Below the pieces are notes generated by a model, which did not search any database, had not been told where the DNA came from, and worked only from the letters and a program-made list of their open reading frames with translations. Shown here in pieces: positions 26,101 through 31,415 of a stretch of 48,737 nucleotides of DNA (position 1 is its first letter; every line of letters begins with the position of its first letter). Both the position numbers and the translations under genes were made by a program. Source of the stretch: a virus; IMG/VR virus record IMGVR_UViG_3300030101_003614, positions 1 to 48,737 of that record; one strand, 5' to 3'.

Positions 26101-26705
26101 TCAATAAACTTAGTGGTGGAGATAAATTTGAAAAAGGTTTTTTTAGTCCGAAGCCTCAACAAATAGAATACTTAGTAAATCAATATTTAGGTGGTGTTGG
26201 AGCTACAGTAAATAGATCTGTAAAAATCATAAACAACACAATATCTGGTAGACCTATAATAGAGGATGTAAATGATATACCTATTGTTAGAAGATTTGCT
26301 ACACAATCAGAAAAATATGATGAATATGGTGTTTATTATGATATGTTAAACTTTATGAAACAAGCTCAAGATAGAGAAAGAAGTTTTAGAAAAGACATCA
26401 AAGAAAGAGAAATGTCTAGAAAAGAGTATAATGAAAAAATGAATGAGAAAAAACCAGATGCTTTTAATTATACTTTAAAAGAATTAATAAGACTTGAAAA
26501 AAGAACTAGTGGTATAGTTGAAAGAGTTAAAAAATTAAGAGACGATAGAAATAAGGCTATAGATAATGATAATTATGAATTAGCACAGAAAAAAGAGGCT
26601 GATATCTTAAAACAAATGAAAAAATTCAATAAATTTGTTACTAAGGGAAAATATCAATCTTTACCGTCTGGAGAAATTTTACAAAACCTCTTAGGTGAAG
26701 AGTAA
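17181..26705 (+). CDS. Giant polyvalent ejected protein with two ADP-ribosyltransferase-like domains
   Basis: At 3174 residues this is the largest gene, about a fifth of the window. Regions seen: Gly/Ala-rich hydrophobic helices (about 118-175 and 280-345); a first ART-PolyVal-like domain (about 780-935, starting KVYHGSP); a Lys/Thr-rich linker; a zincin-like segment with YHETIGHQGLKG near 1084; a domain with MSPQKDW and DTHAIASAYLLP (about 1370-1650) typical of phage polyvalent proteins; a second ART-like domain (about 1770-1990, MFHGSP, GAGFYFSS, VYISIKNPM); an LPD38-like part with YSPEFIPINFFRD and YLFFNAGVQG (about 2570-2800); and a C-terminal coiled coil. Proteins of this type are packaged and injected with the DNA to act on host targets. 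It starts four bases after the previous stop. Confidence 0.85.
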   Translation: MANGKKNKFSIDLGFNVTDQPSLSEQTSDLPDTTNLNFDFSRPIDRVDMNLPSYKSGESTWYPTKYFLEGVEQGYKGIEGGWNYLQTLDGDLSSFDKLELLKEFEKSLQDAPPPAEDFLSVKGLGQFLGQLVPSALTSLAGVGTAFVTKNPYIGGAVASLGFGGLAVSSFGQGMKEYDTYKLSKGEDPFNTKADINLRYGQSSVNERKIIGATYGAFEFIGETIPFVKFVPKTFRNLAVRGAGDKIMKRSFHPELSDEFIESANKSFINFAKKNNANKKLATKLLGLGSLEGAGEVVTEVGQSFGDYLITEDKTAFDNIAQESGKAFLGGLLMGTGLGRVSYGAQNNMNKQRRENQQNLFFTEHDDKFQEIVNIKEKDDGSKEFTLMDAYGDVTPKVKDTEIKGQIVNLSNDQFNAILKSKQDDINLQDEAFIYNNNFELEQQKEKLIDLGKFVNSQQKKGEETNPVINIANINGDDIVITGRGDADSNILFGFKLSEYSEGGTANVEVFRTDQIENNEIKSVNVDEATSLIEQQKKKNIEIVESSSRPVIGQKFNIDNKEWKVVGSSANEVRIQDKDGDVETLDIAQYTELNTDTDGSMQENTETTGATISLDQIQFNEDGNIIPEIKPKDAVAEKFEVGKKTFKVKSLNKDTGSRELSEVYKTQKTAQKYADLLNEEYGNQTFEIEDRTDKNDPLAKNNFIIVAKPKINDNQIKKIKAKAKEIQAKEKVFSPAADDVLKAIETNQGKEQADIFKAEYDRLVEKTIQARQKKEKAPKVKGEKVYHGSPTKITGNTIKRGSEEAIFVTPQKEYASIYMGTSDDGTITELTLTKNKISKLFDLRNPKHVEKLKEGFIKNNEQLEVEYDSKESALRDYDNAIKSMRESSREGLNDWATGGNYMAQMENAGFEGAIFSERPNVISYALFDKEITVSKPRETVKTKKVTKKETKKTTSETKTKKKVSQKPKVVIKKVDPQIKIKFSREFFQQLPQVDEKRDKGMYFTRVVSPLNKNQVKKVETIINRIKGSWKNSPNTIVYQSLDDYRLDNGQANVDKFTNAFYDHDNDQIVFFADMFTDAGKVQKKFYHETIGHQGLKGIFSDKELNQNLDSVFAKLDPKNITLQQIVFSYHHHSLDNSLIFDPKKNYLNEVKPNGFSLTLQDKRDIAEEYIANEAEKVEVRATTNRLVKLFNTSIQKLTGKKPNLLDKEVKEIIQASKQYLKVGDQYVNKNAVKQATANNYNVAGGKDTKKASSSRVLQKIKQNRDFRRSQLASQVEIINDSIDILEKDYKKGKTVNTSKGKDVVSMKLIENLLGKNNKADEQYLKLANIIKDYNQVKGSYSENITDINEAKQVFDEIKLDIKSNLLFIYNSIDPDIRNISKLWYDSSHSTIAKKFSDEYGITRDQASGIIAVMSPQKDWFRNIGLAERVLKIAIGNKGYAFDQNMANYILNSVDAKGNKIFLKNLKTTERKKKVNSLVGKKIQQLDGTDVGLFIRAFDWEYLGDRSYYNYSPTGDVIGKVKTKLGLDSKIAWGSTGEIAKAVSIIQNGSKENISDQLGDQHKVRSFYNNISDPKDVNSVTIDTHAIASAYLLPLSGSSPITLLGLGGSPSSLVTGVKGSYGLIADAYREVATDLKILPRELQSIVWEGIRGFYSDTFKRNKNSVLQVTRIWEDYKLGNIKDKKEVFKKLKEIGGDFNNPVWLENVLNGDNTQVEQKAIDQDLANLDVDVLEGQENAEAEKVFKQSRDYVNSEQFKKFFEGSTVINSDGSPKVMFHGSPATDNINQIWFNSKYIGQGNDQLGAGFYFSSEPMEAGAYAETYKLDGALTDRIKRRIAGTKFSPGIVPVYISIKNPMPNIFATTKEQVKKLILASPLAQSKDEYVNPFVDWFPEFGELIKQKDGLDYMADQVADSYSDFSDNGANMIQTRRTQDLIMNDFYEGGQLAPVMLKAIKDIYKYDGYILDENIGDRRKFTVVAFFPEQIQSALQTDIPINNTPIKKSIHMDYPYNENKRDNLINKMLNSLYLLPENKKIGYGELVRHFVQYTGYDIPIGKWLGINDKIKNKKLLPSQIWDIISEQQIDVLDLTPNSNSKLLVLSKKYNKQRNEENESFIDSSLDFYIRGDIVERTLILLAGKDVSKNIDVVTAHKKLIKYATLNNMDNIISTDIKSLNQIKTTHDFKAPISKKRFETPTGFETYYNLELTPVLKRLSLKESNISQSLDLELTTGVKKSYDEKRWLLQDDLLFLKRLQNEIEERTGKKIKDYNNAYVLENLSKGKILNSFEKFEFEYETPLKNAISNIVNDNQNIFFQDINDYVYAKHALERNKIKPSGMSNEKAIEIVTEFEKTVSKKQVNSLIDVIKDINRFYVQLAYDSGLITNERYNVMFPTKKGGKKQMFDFYVPLRGFEESETDNSIFVDLNKKMKGRVSKADSPLAYLLASAQTVITQAEKNKYKLALYNLLLENPDSKSYEIKNLYYKEVDGKIIEDDVKGDKGKLTISEKDYKLGKQIQRFQMSGDPRLTTISVKVNGQRKVIEFFGDDNIKIAQGINKYIDPESKAGKFQKLASSVGDFGGPFSLSRINGVMRSFFTQYSPEFIPINFFRDITAGLINITVDFDSSTRNAVLKETFKSMGALKGFFAGNKRKFPKGEEGDMLKLFIENGTRTGYSQPRTVDELKKSLNDFDKILEPTDKGIKFQTVKKLQDGSYTFGKSILDLLDQTNLILENTVRYSAFKVLVNKGESVDTASKYAKDLTVNFNKKGMLTNDIAKNYLFFNAGVQGVERITRPFFTGKAGRAASVFATIAAAGFFNQMAVRLIAGEDEDGKYFYDKLPEYVRNKNIIIVNPLWLLGLSDVKFKTFPLPYGFNAIYSVSDPIVRYGLGYQSFASSAASMADNVAESFSPLGSVNSENRTFGESVLSYIAPTALQPVIELSQNKNFMGSRIYPEDNPFSKDEKPGFRSAYSNSADYAVFISKAFNKLSGGDKFEKGFFSPKPQQIEYLVNQYLGGVGATVNRSVKIINNTISGRPIIEDVNDIPIVRRFATQSEKYDEYGVYYDMLNFMKQAQDRERSFRKDIKEREMSRKEYNEKMNEKKPDAFNYTLKELIRLEKRTSGIVERVKKLRDDRNKAIDNDNYELAQKKEADILKQMKKFNKFVTKGKYQSLPSGEILQNLLGEE

Positions 26706-26732
26706 ATTCTTAATAAAAATATTTTATATAAC

Positions 26733-26769
26733 AAGCCTATGGCATAGATAGTCATAGGCTTATTTTTTT
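26733..26769 (+). terminator. Terminator-like hairpin abutting the portal start codon
   Basis: AAGCCTATG (26733-26741), an 11-nt loop and CATAGGCTT (26753-26761) form a perfect 9-bp stem, followed by A and seven T. The portal ATG begins at the next base (26770), leaving no room for a ribosome-binding site outside the hairpin and T-run. Confidence 0.75.
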
Positions 26770-28731
26770 ATGGCTGAAGAAAAAAACGATTATACGGAAA
26801 TAAATCTTGAAACCCTCAAAATGTTTGAGGATGCAGGGATGATGAATGTCTTAGATGATACAGAAGTAACTGAAGACATGAAAGTTATATTGGAAGATGC
26901 TGAAACGTATTGGTCCAACTTACAAGATTTTAGAAATAGGAGAGAAAGAAATAGAGAATACTACAGAGGTAGACAATATTCAGACTTAGTAGATGATCCA
27001 GATAATGAAGGATCTTCTGTATCAGAAGAAGAGTTAATATTAAGATCTGGTAGACAGCCACTTGTCAACAATCAGATTAGACAACTAGTAAAGAATTTGA
27101 TAGGTCAATATCGTATGAACGATTATAAACCTATGGTCAGAGCAAGAAAGAGAGAGGATGCTAAGAAGACAGAGATGATGACTAATGCACTCCAGTATTG
27201 CTATGATACAAACGAACTGACAGAGTTAGACGCTAGAGCTTTTGAGGAATTCCTAATTAGCGGATCTGTCGTGTGGAAGACTGGATTTGATTACTTCATA
27301 GAGAAGGATATGGAGGATGTAAGTGTGGAGTTAGTCAACCCATCTAGGCTTTTTTTTAATACTGATGTAAGCGATGTCAGATTGAGAGATGTGCGGTTTA
27401 TAGGAGAAATAATAGACACCACGTTGGAGCAAGTAATCAAGGCATTTGCTAAGAACCCTGGGGATGAGGAGAAGATAAAGATGATCTATGCCAACGATGA
27501 CTATAACAGAGCCGATTATACAGGCGATTTTGATAGCGATAATGTTGATAATACATCATTCTATGTTTCAGAGACGTTGGATCAGGTGAGGCTGTTTGAA
27601 GTGTGGAGAACGGAGATGGAAGATAGAGTTATGTGTCATGACTTACTTTCTGGTGAATACTACCAACACCCTATTGATATTGTGGATGTCGCTATATCAG
27701 TTATTGAAGAAGAAAATGTAAAAAGAATAGAACTTGCACAATCTCAAGGTGTAGCTCTAGAATTAGTTCCTCTTATAGAATATGAGGTAAGAAAAGAAGA
27801 AGTTTGGAAATATTATTTTATATCACCATATGGCGATTTATTAGCTAGTGGTAACACACCATTTGAACATCAGCAGTTCCCATATACACTAGGTTTATAT
27901 CCAATGGTTGACAGTGAAGTTTTTGGATTTGTTGAAGATATTATTGATCAGCAAAGACATATAAACAGAGTTATATCGTTGATGGACTTTATGTTGGGAG
28001 CGTCTGCTAAAGGTGTGCTTATGATTCCAGAAGAAAGTATACCAGATGGATTAACACCACAAGACTTTGCGGACCAGTGGGTTAAGGCTAATGGGATTAT
28101 TGTGTATAAAGGCAAAAGTGGTGTTATGCCCCAACAAGTAGTAGCTAATTCATCAACAACTACTGGCACTCAATTACTTGGTTTACAGATGCAATTAATT
28201 AAAGAGATATCAGGCGTTACCGAAGCGATACAAGGACAAACTCCAGGCTCAGGTACTCCAGCATCATTATATCAACAAATGACCACAAACGCCACTATAT
28301 CAAGCCGAGACTTTTTTGAGTTTTTCTTTGGTGTAAGAAGAAAAAGAGATTTTAAAATGGTGCAAAACATAAAACAATTTTATGATGCACCTAGATTTGT
28401 TAATGTTAGCGGTAAAGACTATGATGAAGAAGCATACATGTACGACCCAACACAGGTGCAAGATTGTAAATTTGATATAGTAATTGCAAAGTCAGCTAAC
28501 GCTCCAGTATTTAGACAGATGATTGATGACTACTTATTCCAGTTCTTACAAGGAGGACTAATAGACATCAATATGTTCTTAGAAAATACTAGTATGCCTT
28601 TCGCTGATAAGTTATTAGAACAAATAAAACAGAAACAAGATACTCTGCAACAGACTATGCAGGGGGGCCAACCGCCTTCTCCAGAAGCTATGCAGATGCT
28701 AGAGCAAGCGATGGGAGGGAATAGGCAATGA
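26770..28731 (+). CDS. Portal protein, P22-like
   Basis: The 653-residue protein matches P22-type podovirus portals. It has a helical N-terminus with NRRERNREYYRGRQYSD, PLVNNQIRQLVKNLIGQYRM, ARKREDAKKTEMMTNALQYC, a central wing with SGSVVWKTGFDYF and VELVNPSRLFFNTDVSDV, and HQQFPYTLGLYPMVDSEVFG plus DIIDQQRHINRVISLMDFML in the stem/clip part. The family forms the dodecameric DNA gate at the capsid vertex. Length is close to the 600-750 typical of this group. The 5' part to about 27660 is somewhat richer in GC than the rest. The start directly follows a terminator-like hairpin. Confidence 0.9.
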   Translation: MAEEKNDYTEINLETLKMFEDAGMMNVLDDTEVTEDMKVILEDAETYWSNLQDFRNRRERNREYYRGRQYSDLVDDPDNEGSSVSEEELILRSGRQPLVNNQIRQLVKNLIGQYRMNDYKPMVRARKREDAKKTEMMTNALQYCYDTNELTELDARAFEEFLISGSVVWKTGFDYFIEKDMEDVSVELVNPSRLFFNTDVSDVRLRDVRFIGEIIDTTLEQVIKAFAKNPGDEEKIKMIYANDDYNRADYTGDFDSDNVDNTSFYVSETLDQVRLFEVWRTEMEDRVMCHDLLSGEYYQHPIDIVDVAISVIEEENVKRIELAQSQGVALELVPLIEYEVRKEEVWKYYFISPYGDLLASGNTPFEHQQFPYTLGLYPMVDSEVFGFVEDIIDQQRHINRVISLMDFMLGASAKGVLMIPEESIPDGLTPQDFADQWVKANGIIVYKGKSGVMPQQVVANSSTTTGTQLLGLQMQLIKEISGVTEAIQGQTPGSGTPASLYQQMTTNATISSRDFFEFFFGVRRKRDFKMVQNIKQFYDAPRFVNVSGKDYDEEAYMYDPTQVQDCKFDIVIAKSANAPVFRQMIDDYLFQFLQGGLIDINMFLENTSMPFADKLLEQIKQKQDTLQQTMQGGQPPSPEAMQMLEQAMGGNRQ

Positions 28732-28788
28732 AAGATGAGAAAAGATATTAAATAAAAAAAATTTTTTATAACGATAAATGTGATTGAT

Positions 28789-28926
28789 ATGTTATTTGGT
28801 AATCAAAAAATGATGGATTTAAATAAAAATGGAAAGATTGATGCTGAGGATTTAAAACTTCTTAGACAAATGAAAAATAAAAATCCTAAAAAGATGAATA
28901 TTTCTTACAAAAAGAAGAAATATTAA
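28789..28926 (+). CDS. EF-hand/dockerin-like microprotein (45 aa)
   Basis: The peptide MLFGNQKMMDLNKNGKIDAE continues DLKLLRQMKNKN and ends in a lysine-rich tail. DLNKNGKIDAED fits the 12-residue EF-hand loop (D1, N3, N5, G6, I8, D12), and the following LKLLRQM helix makes it look like one dockerin repeat. One repeat alone would have to dimerise or bind a partner. It lies after the portal and six bases before the holin-like gene. No Shine-Dalgarno sequence; the ORF is accepted because of the motif and the tight packing. Confidence 0.6.
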   Translation: MLFGNQKMMDLNKNGKIDAEDLKLLRQMKNKNPKKMNISYKKKKY

Positions 28927-28931
28927 AAAAA

Positions 28932-29330
28932 ATGAGTAAATTATTAGCAAAGATATTAGGTAATGCTGGAGGTAGCGTATTGGAAAAAATATCTAATGTA
29001 GCTGACAAATTTATTACCACGAAAGAAGAAAAAATGGATTTTGAGAAGTCCATGAAACAAATTCTCATAGATGCCGAACAAAAGGCACAGGCAGAGGTAA
29101 CGGAGAGATGGGTAGCAGATGCTAAAGCTGGATGGTTAGCCGCAAATATCAGACCCCTAACTTTAATATTTCTCACGTTTGTCTTTGTTATTATGAGTTT
29201 TTTTGATGGTAATATTGGTGATTTTTCTATATCTGATGGATATAAACCAATATATCAAACATTGTTGCTATCTGTATATGGATCTTACTTTGTTGGAAGA
29301 TCTATAGAAAAAATTAAAAAAAGCGCATAA
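28932..29330 (+). CDS. GTA_holin_3TM-like membrane protein
   Basis: The 132-residue protein has an amphipathic N-terminal half (ISNVADKFITTKEEKMDFEK, AEQKAQAEVTERWVADAKAG), the typical WLAANIRPLTLIFLTFVFVI membrane segment with its Arg-Pro, and a second hydrophobic segment near the C-terminus (YQTLLLSVYGSYFVGRSIEK). This is the layout of the 3TM holin family of gene transfer agents and many marine phages. It is a stronger holin match than the gene at 3881, but it lies far from the likely endolysin. Confidence 0.75.
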   Translation: MSKLLAKILGNAGGSVLEKISNVADKFITTKEEKMDFEKSMKQILIDAEQKAQAEVTERWVADAKAGWLAANIRPLTLIFLTFVFVIMSFFDGNIGDFSISDGYKPIYQTLLLSVYGSYFVGRSIEKIKKSA

Positions 29331-29465
29331 ATGGCAAGGCGTGCAGTTGCTATTTATAGGGAGAAAAAAAGGGTTCGTAGACCAGGTATACACGCAAAAA
29401 GTAAAACGAGCAATCATAAAACATCTCGTTTTTACAAGAAAAAATATCGTGGTCAAGGACGCTAA
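29331..29465 (+). CDS. Very basic microprotein (44 aa)
   Basis: MARRAVAIYREKKRVRRPGI continues with HAKSKTSNHKTSRFYKKKYR and ends GQGR; nearly half of it is Lys, Arg or His. I recognise the RPGIHAK...YKKKYRGQGR pattern from uncultured marine phages but know no function. The ATG follows the previous stop directly. DNA packing or an RNA/ribosome contact are possible. Confidence 0.7.
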   Translation: MARRAVAIYREKKRVRRPGIHAKSKTSNHKTSRFYKKKYRGQGR

Positions 29466-29479
29466 TAAATTATAATGGT

Positions 29480-29704
29480 ATGTGGAGTATATTTAAAGAT
29501 AAAAATGATTATAATGAAAAATCTATTATAGGATTTTGCTCATTTGCAATCATGGTTATGTTTGCTATTTTTGATTTAGCTACTGGATTTTTTGGTAAAG
29601 ATTTAGTTATTAATGAAGTAGTTTACAATAGTTTTGTTTGGGTAACATTAGGATCTTTAGGGATTTCTGGTGTAGAAAAATTTAAAAGTGATGAAAAAAA
29701 GTAA
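29480..29704 (+). CDS. Small two-helix membrane protein
   Basis: The 74-residue protein has two hydrophobic segments (SIIGFCSFAIMVMFAIFDLA and VVYNSFVWVTLGSLGISGVE) and a short charged tail. It may assist the holin-like protein upstream or be an independent membrane peptide. The end overlaps the next gene by 14 bases. Confidence 0.6.
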   Translation: MWSIFKDKNDYNEKSIIGFCSFAIMVMFAIFDLATGFFGKDLVINEVVYNSFVWVTLGSLGISGVEKFKSDEKK

Positions 29705-29882
29705 AAAAGTAAAAGTAAAAGGTGTAAATGTTAGCTCTTTAAATAAAAGACAACAAGGAGCTTTAAAAAGACACTCAAAACATCATACAGTTAAGCATAT
29801 TAAAAGTATGGTTAACGCTATGATGAAAGGATCTACTTTTGGTAAATCTCATAAGATTGCCATGAAAAAGGTAGGAAAATAA
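29691..29882 (+). CDS. Basic His-rich microprotein (63 aa)
   Basis: I start at the ATG 29691 rather than the GTG at 29688. The product has a lysine-rich front, then LNKRQQGALKRHSKHHTVKH, IKSMVNAMMKGSTFGKSHKI and AMKKVGK. This RHSKHHT..H pattern is familiar from marine phage genomes. Four His near each other could bind metal or nucleic acid. Function unknown. Confidence 0.7.
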   Translation: MKKSKKVKVKGVNVSSLNKRQQGALKRHSKHHTVKHIKSMVNAMMKGSTFGKSHKIAMKKVGK

Positions 29883-29887
29883 TATTA

Positions 29888-29914
29888 TTTGTTTAACATT
29901 TAAAATTTGTAGTT
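29888..29914 (+). promoter_or_regulatory. Repeated 17-bp leader element before 29915
   Basis: TTTGTTTAACATTTAAA (29888-29904) is identical to 2695-2711, and in both cases the ATG follows after exactly 10 bases. TAAAATTTG within it resembles a -7 element. The two genes served (2722, 29915) are otherwise unrelated, so the element itself is what is shared. Confidence 0.4.
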
Positions 29915-30019
29915 ATGCCAAGAGGTAAAGGAACATACGGAAAAAAGGTTGGTAGACCTAAAAAAAAGAAATCTACCATAAAAAAGAAAAAAAAGAATAA
30001 CAGTAGATATAGTTATTAA
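29915..30019 (+). CDS. AT-hook-like microprotein (34 aa)
   Basis: MPRGKGTYGKKVGRPKKKKS plus a lysine-rich tail ending NNSRYSY. The GRPKK core fits an AT-hook, which binds the minor groove of AT-rich DNA such as this genome. MPRGKGTYG starts recur in small proteins of marine phages as I remember them. The conserved leader upstream supports the ORF as a real gene. The TAA overlaps the next ATG (TAATG). Confidence 0.6.
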   Translation: MPRGKGTYGKKVGRPKKKKSTIKKKKKNNSRYSY

Positions 30020-30156
30020 TGAGACTTATTAGGTGTACTTGCGATGATCAATTAGAAATATGTGATTGTGAATTGACAGTCCAACTTGTGTGTAAAAATG
30101 AAAGTTTTGGAGATGATAGATGTGAAGACATTTTATCATGCGAAGTTTGTAATTAA
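30019..30156 (+). CDS. Cysteine-rich acidic microprotein (45 aa)
   Basis: MRLIRCTCDDQLEICDCELT and the following VQLVCKNESFGDDRCEDILS-CEVCN hold eight cysteines in 45 residues (6, 8, 15, 17, 25, 35, 41, 44), as C-x-C, C-x-C and C-x2-C pairs. The peptide is acidic, unlike its basic neighbours. Zinc or copper binding in the cytoplasm is more likely than disulfides because no signal peptide is present. No family recognised. Confidence 0.55.
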   Translation: MRLIRCTCDDQLEICDCELTVQLVCKNESFGDDRCEDILSCEVCN

Positions 30157-30158
30157 TT

Positions 30159-30461
30159 ATGAAGGAGATAGAAAAATTAGGAGATAAAACTATAGGTATA
30201 GATATTGATGGTGATAAAAAACCAGACTTTAAGATTGATGTCAAAAGCATAGCTATAGTTGTAGGATTTATAATAAGTGGTTCTATGGGTTATCAAAACC
30301 TTAAACAAGAAATAGAGCTGGCTAAAGAATTACCTAAATACGAAGTCAAGGAAACCTCTGATGGTTTATTGCTTAAACAAAAAGTAACATATCTTGAAAA
30401 AGAGATAGAAAAGCTAGAAGATAAAGTAAATAATTTAGAGAATAAAGTATATAAAAGATGA
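30159..30461 (+). CDS. Membrane-anchored coiled-coil protein, paralogue 1
   Basis: The 100-residue protein starts with an Asp-rich patch (GIDIDGDKKPDFKIDVKS) resembling a calcium-binding DxDGDxxPD loop. One membrane segment follows (IAIVVGFIISGSMGY, about 51-65), then a C-terminal coiled coil ending NLENKVYKR. The gene at 30793 has the same order of parts and ends ELEDKVYKR, so the two look like a duplicated pair separated by the thioredoxin-like gene. A spanin- or Xhl-like membrane role is possible. Confidence 0.65.
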   Translation: MKEIEKLGDKTIGIDIDGDKKPDFKIDVKSIAIVVGFIISGSMGYQNLKQEIELAKELPKYEVKETSDGLLLKQKVTYLEKEIEKLEDKVNNLENKVYKR

Positions 30462-30793
30462 GAGGATTAATTTTATTTTTATTTTTATTTTTTAGTTATG
30501 AGAGTCATAGTCAAAGATATGCGACCACTAGTGAAAAGATAAGAGTTGTTCAAATTAATGCAAAGTGGAATCAAAAGAACTCACTGTACTTAGATAATTT
30601 AAAGGGTTGTAAATATGAGTATGGTTGGTTAGAAGAGCAAGGAGATAATCTTAAAAGTCAAATCAAATCTGTTCCTGTTATATTAATTTGGGTAGGTGAT
30701 AAAAGAGTAAAAACTTATCAAGCTGGATTGGATTTTAAATTACCAATAACAAAAGATGATATACAACAATACATAAATCAATTTAGTAAGTAA
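30458..30793 (+). CDS. Exported thioredoxin-like protein lacking the CxxC motif
   Basis: The 111-residue protein has a short signal-like N-terminus (RGLILFLFLFFSYESHSQ) and a probable thioredoxin fold: IRVVQINAKW37NQKN41, where the usual WCxxC is WNxxN, then a variable helix, then SVP73VILIWVGDKRVKTYQAG. The latter matches the cis-Pro strand pair and is followed by a C-terminal helix. Only Cys51 is present. Without the active cysteines it cannot be an oxidoreductase and more likely binds a partner. It overlaps both neighbours by a few bases. Confidence 0.6.
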   Translation: MRGLILFLFLFFSYESHSQRYATTSEKIRVVQINAKWNQKNSLYLDNLKGCKYEYGWLEEQGDNLKSQIKSVPVILIWVGDKRVKTYQAGLDFKLPITKDDIQQYINQFSK

Positions 30794-31098
30794 TGGCAAA
30801 AATTAGCGAAGACACAGAAGTAAAATTAGATCTTAAAACAATTGGATTATTAGTTGGTGGCGTAATATCATTAGCTAGTATGTGGTTTACTCTTCAAGGA
30901 GAAATTCAAGAATTAAATAATAAAATAGATAATTTCAGTAGTGAAGAATTTGTACAAAAAATGGAGTTTCAGTTAAAAGATGAGCTTGTAAGATCAACCA
31001 TCATACAAATAGAAAAGTCAACTGAAGTATTAAAGGAAGATATATTAGACAATAAAGAATCAATAAAAGAACTAGAAGACAAGGTTTATAAGAGATGA
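30793..31098 (+). CDS. Membrane-anchored coiled-coil protein, paralogue 2
   Basis: The 101-residue protein has one membrane segment (IGLLVGGVISLASMWFTL, about 17-34) and a long coiled coil ending IKELEDKVYKR, close to the end of the 30159 product (NLENKVYKR). Its N-terminus (EDTEVKLDLKT) lacks the Asp-rich loop of paralogue 1. The ATG overlaps the stop of the thioredoxin-like gene, and its own end overlaps the HMA gene. Function unknown. Confidence 0.65.
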   Translation: MAKISEDTEVKLDLKTIGLLVGGVISLASMWFTLQGEIQELNNKIDNFSSEEFVQKMEFQLKDELVRSTIIQIEKSTEVLKEDILDNKESIKELEDKVYKR

Positions 31099-31415
31099 TA
31101 ACATACATATTAGCATTATTTTTGTCTTTAAATAACGTGACTATCAAAATAACGGGGTTGGCTTGTAGCATATGTTCTTTAAATGCACAAAAGAACATAG
31201 AAAAAGTATACTTTGTAGATAAAGTTAATGTAGATATAGAGGATGTAACTTTTAATATAGAATTTAAAAAAAATCATTATGTAGATTTTTTTGCAATACA
31301 AAATTCTATTGAAGAAGTTGGATTTGTTGTTGATAAACAATCGGTAGTAGTAGATGTCAAAAATACAAATGAGTTTTGGCAAAATAGTAATTACATAATT
31401 TGGAAAAATGAGTAA
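31095..31415 (+). CDS. HMA-like (heavy-metal-associated) domain protein
   Basis: The 106-residue protein has a short hydrophobic N-terminus (ITYILALFLSLNN), then a ferredoxin-like HMA pattern. This comprises VTIKITGLAC24SIC27SLNAQ (the GMxCxxC metal loop), KNIEKVYFVDKVNVDIEDVT, a short helix AIQNSIEEVGFVV and a tail rich in Trp and Asn. HMA domains carry copper(I) or similar metals between proteins. The hydrophobic start suggests export or membrane attachment. It overlaps the genes on both sides, so it belongs to the same transcription unit as the thioredoxin-like protein. Confidence 0.65.
   Translation: MITYILALFLSLNNVTIKITGLACSICSLNAQKNIEKVYFVDKVNVDIEDVTFNIEFKKNHYVDFFAIQNSIEEVGFVVDKQSVVVDVKNTNEFWQNSNYIIWKNE

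Noticed and set aside
26940-27660. Horizontally acquired segment in the portal gene because of higher GC
   Set aside because: The difference is only a few percent, the frame is continuous and the domain pattern is uniform; too weak to claim.
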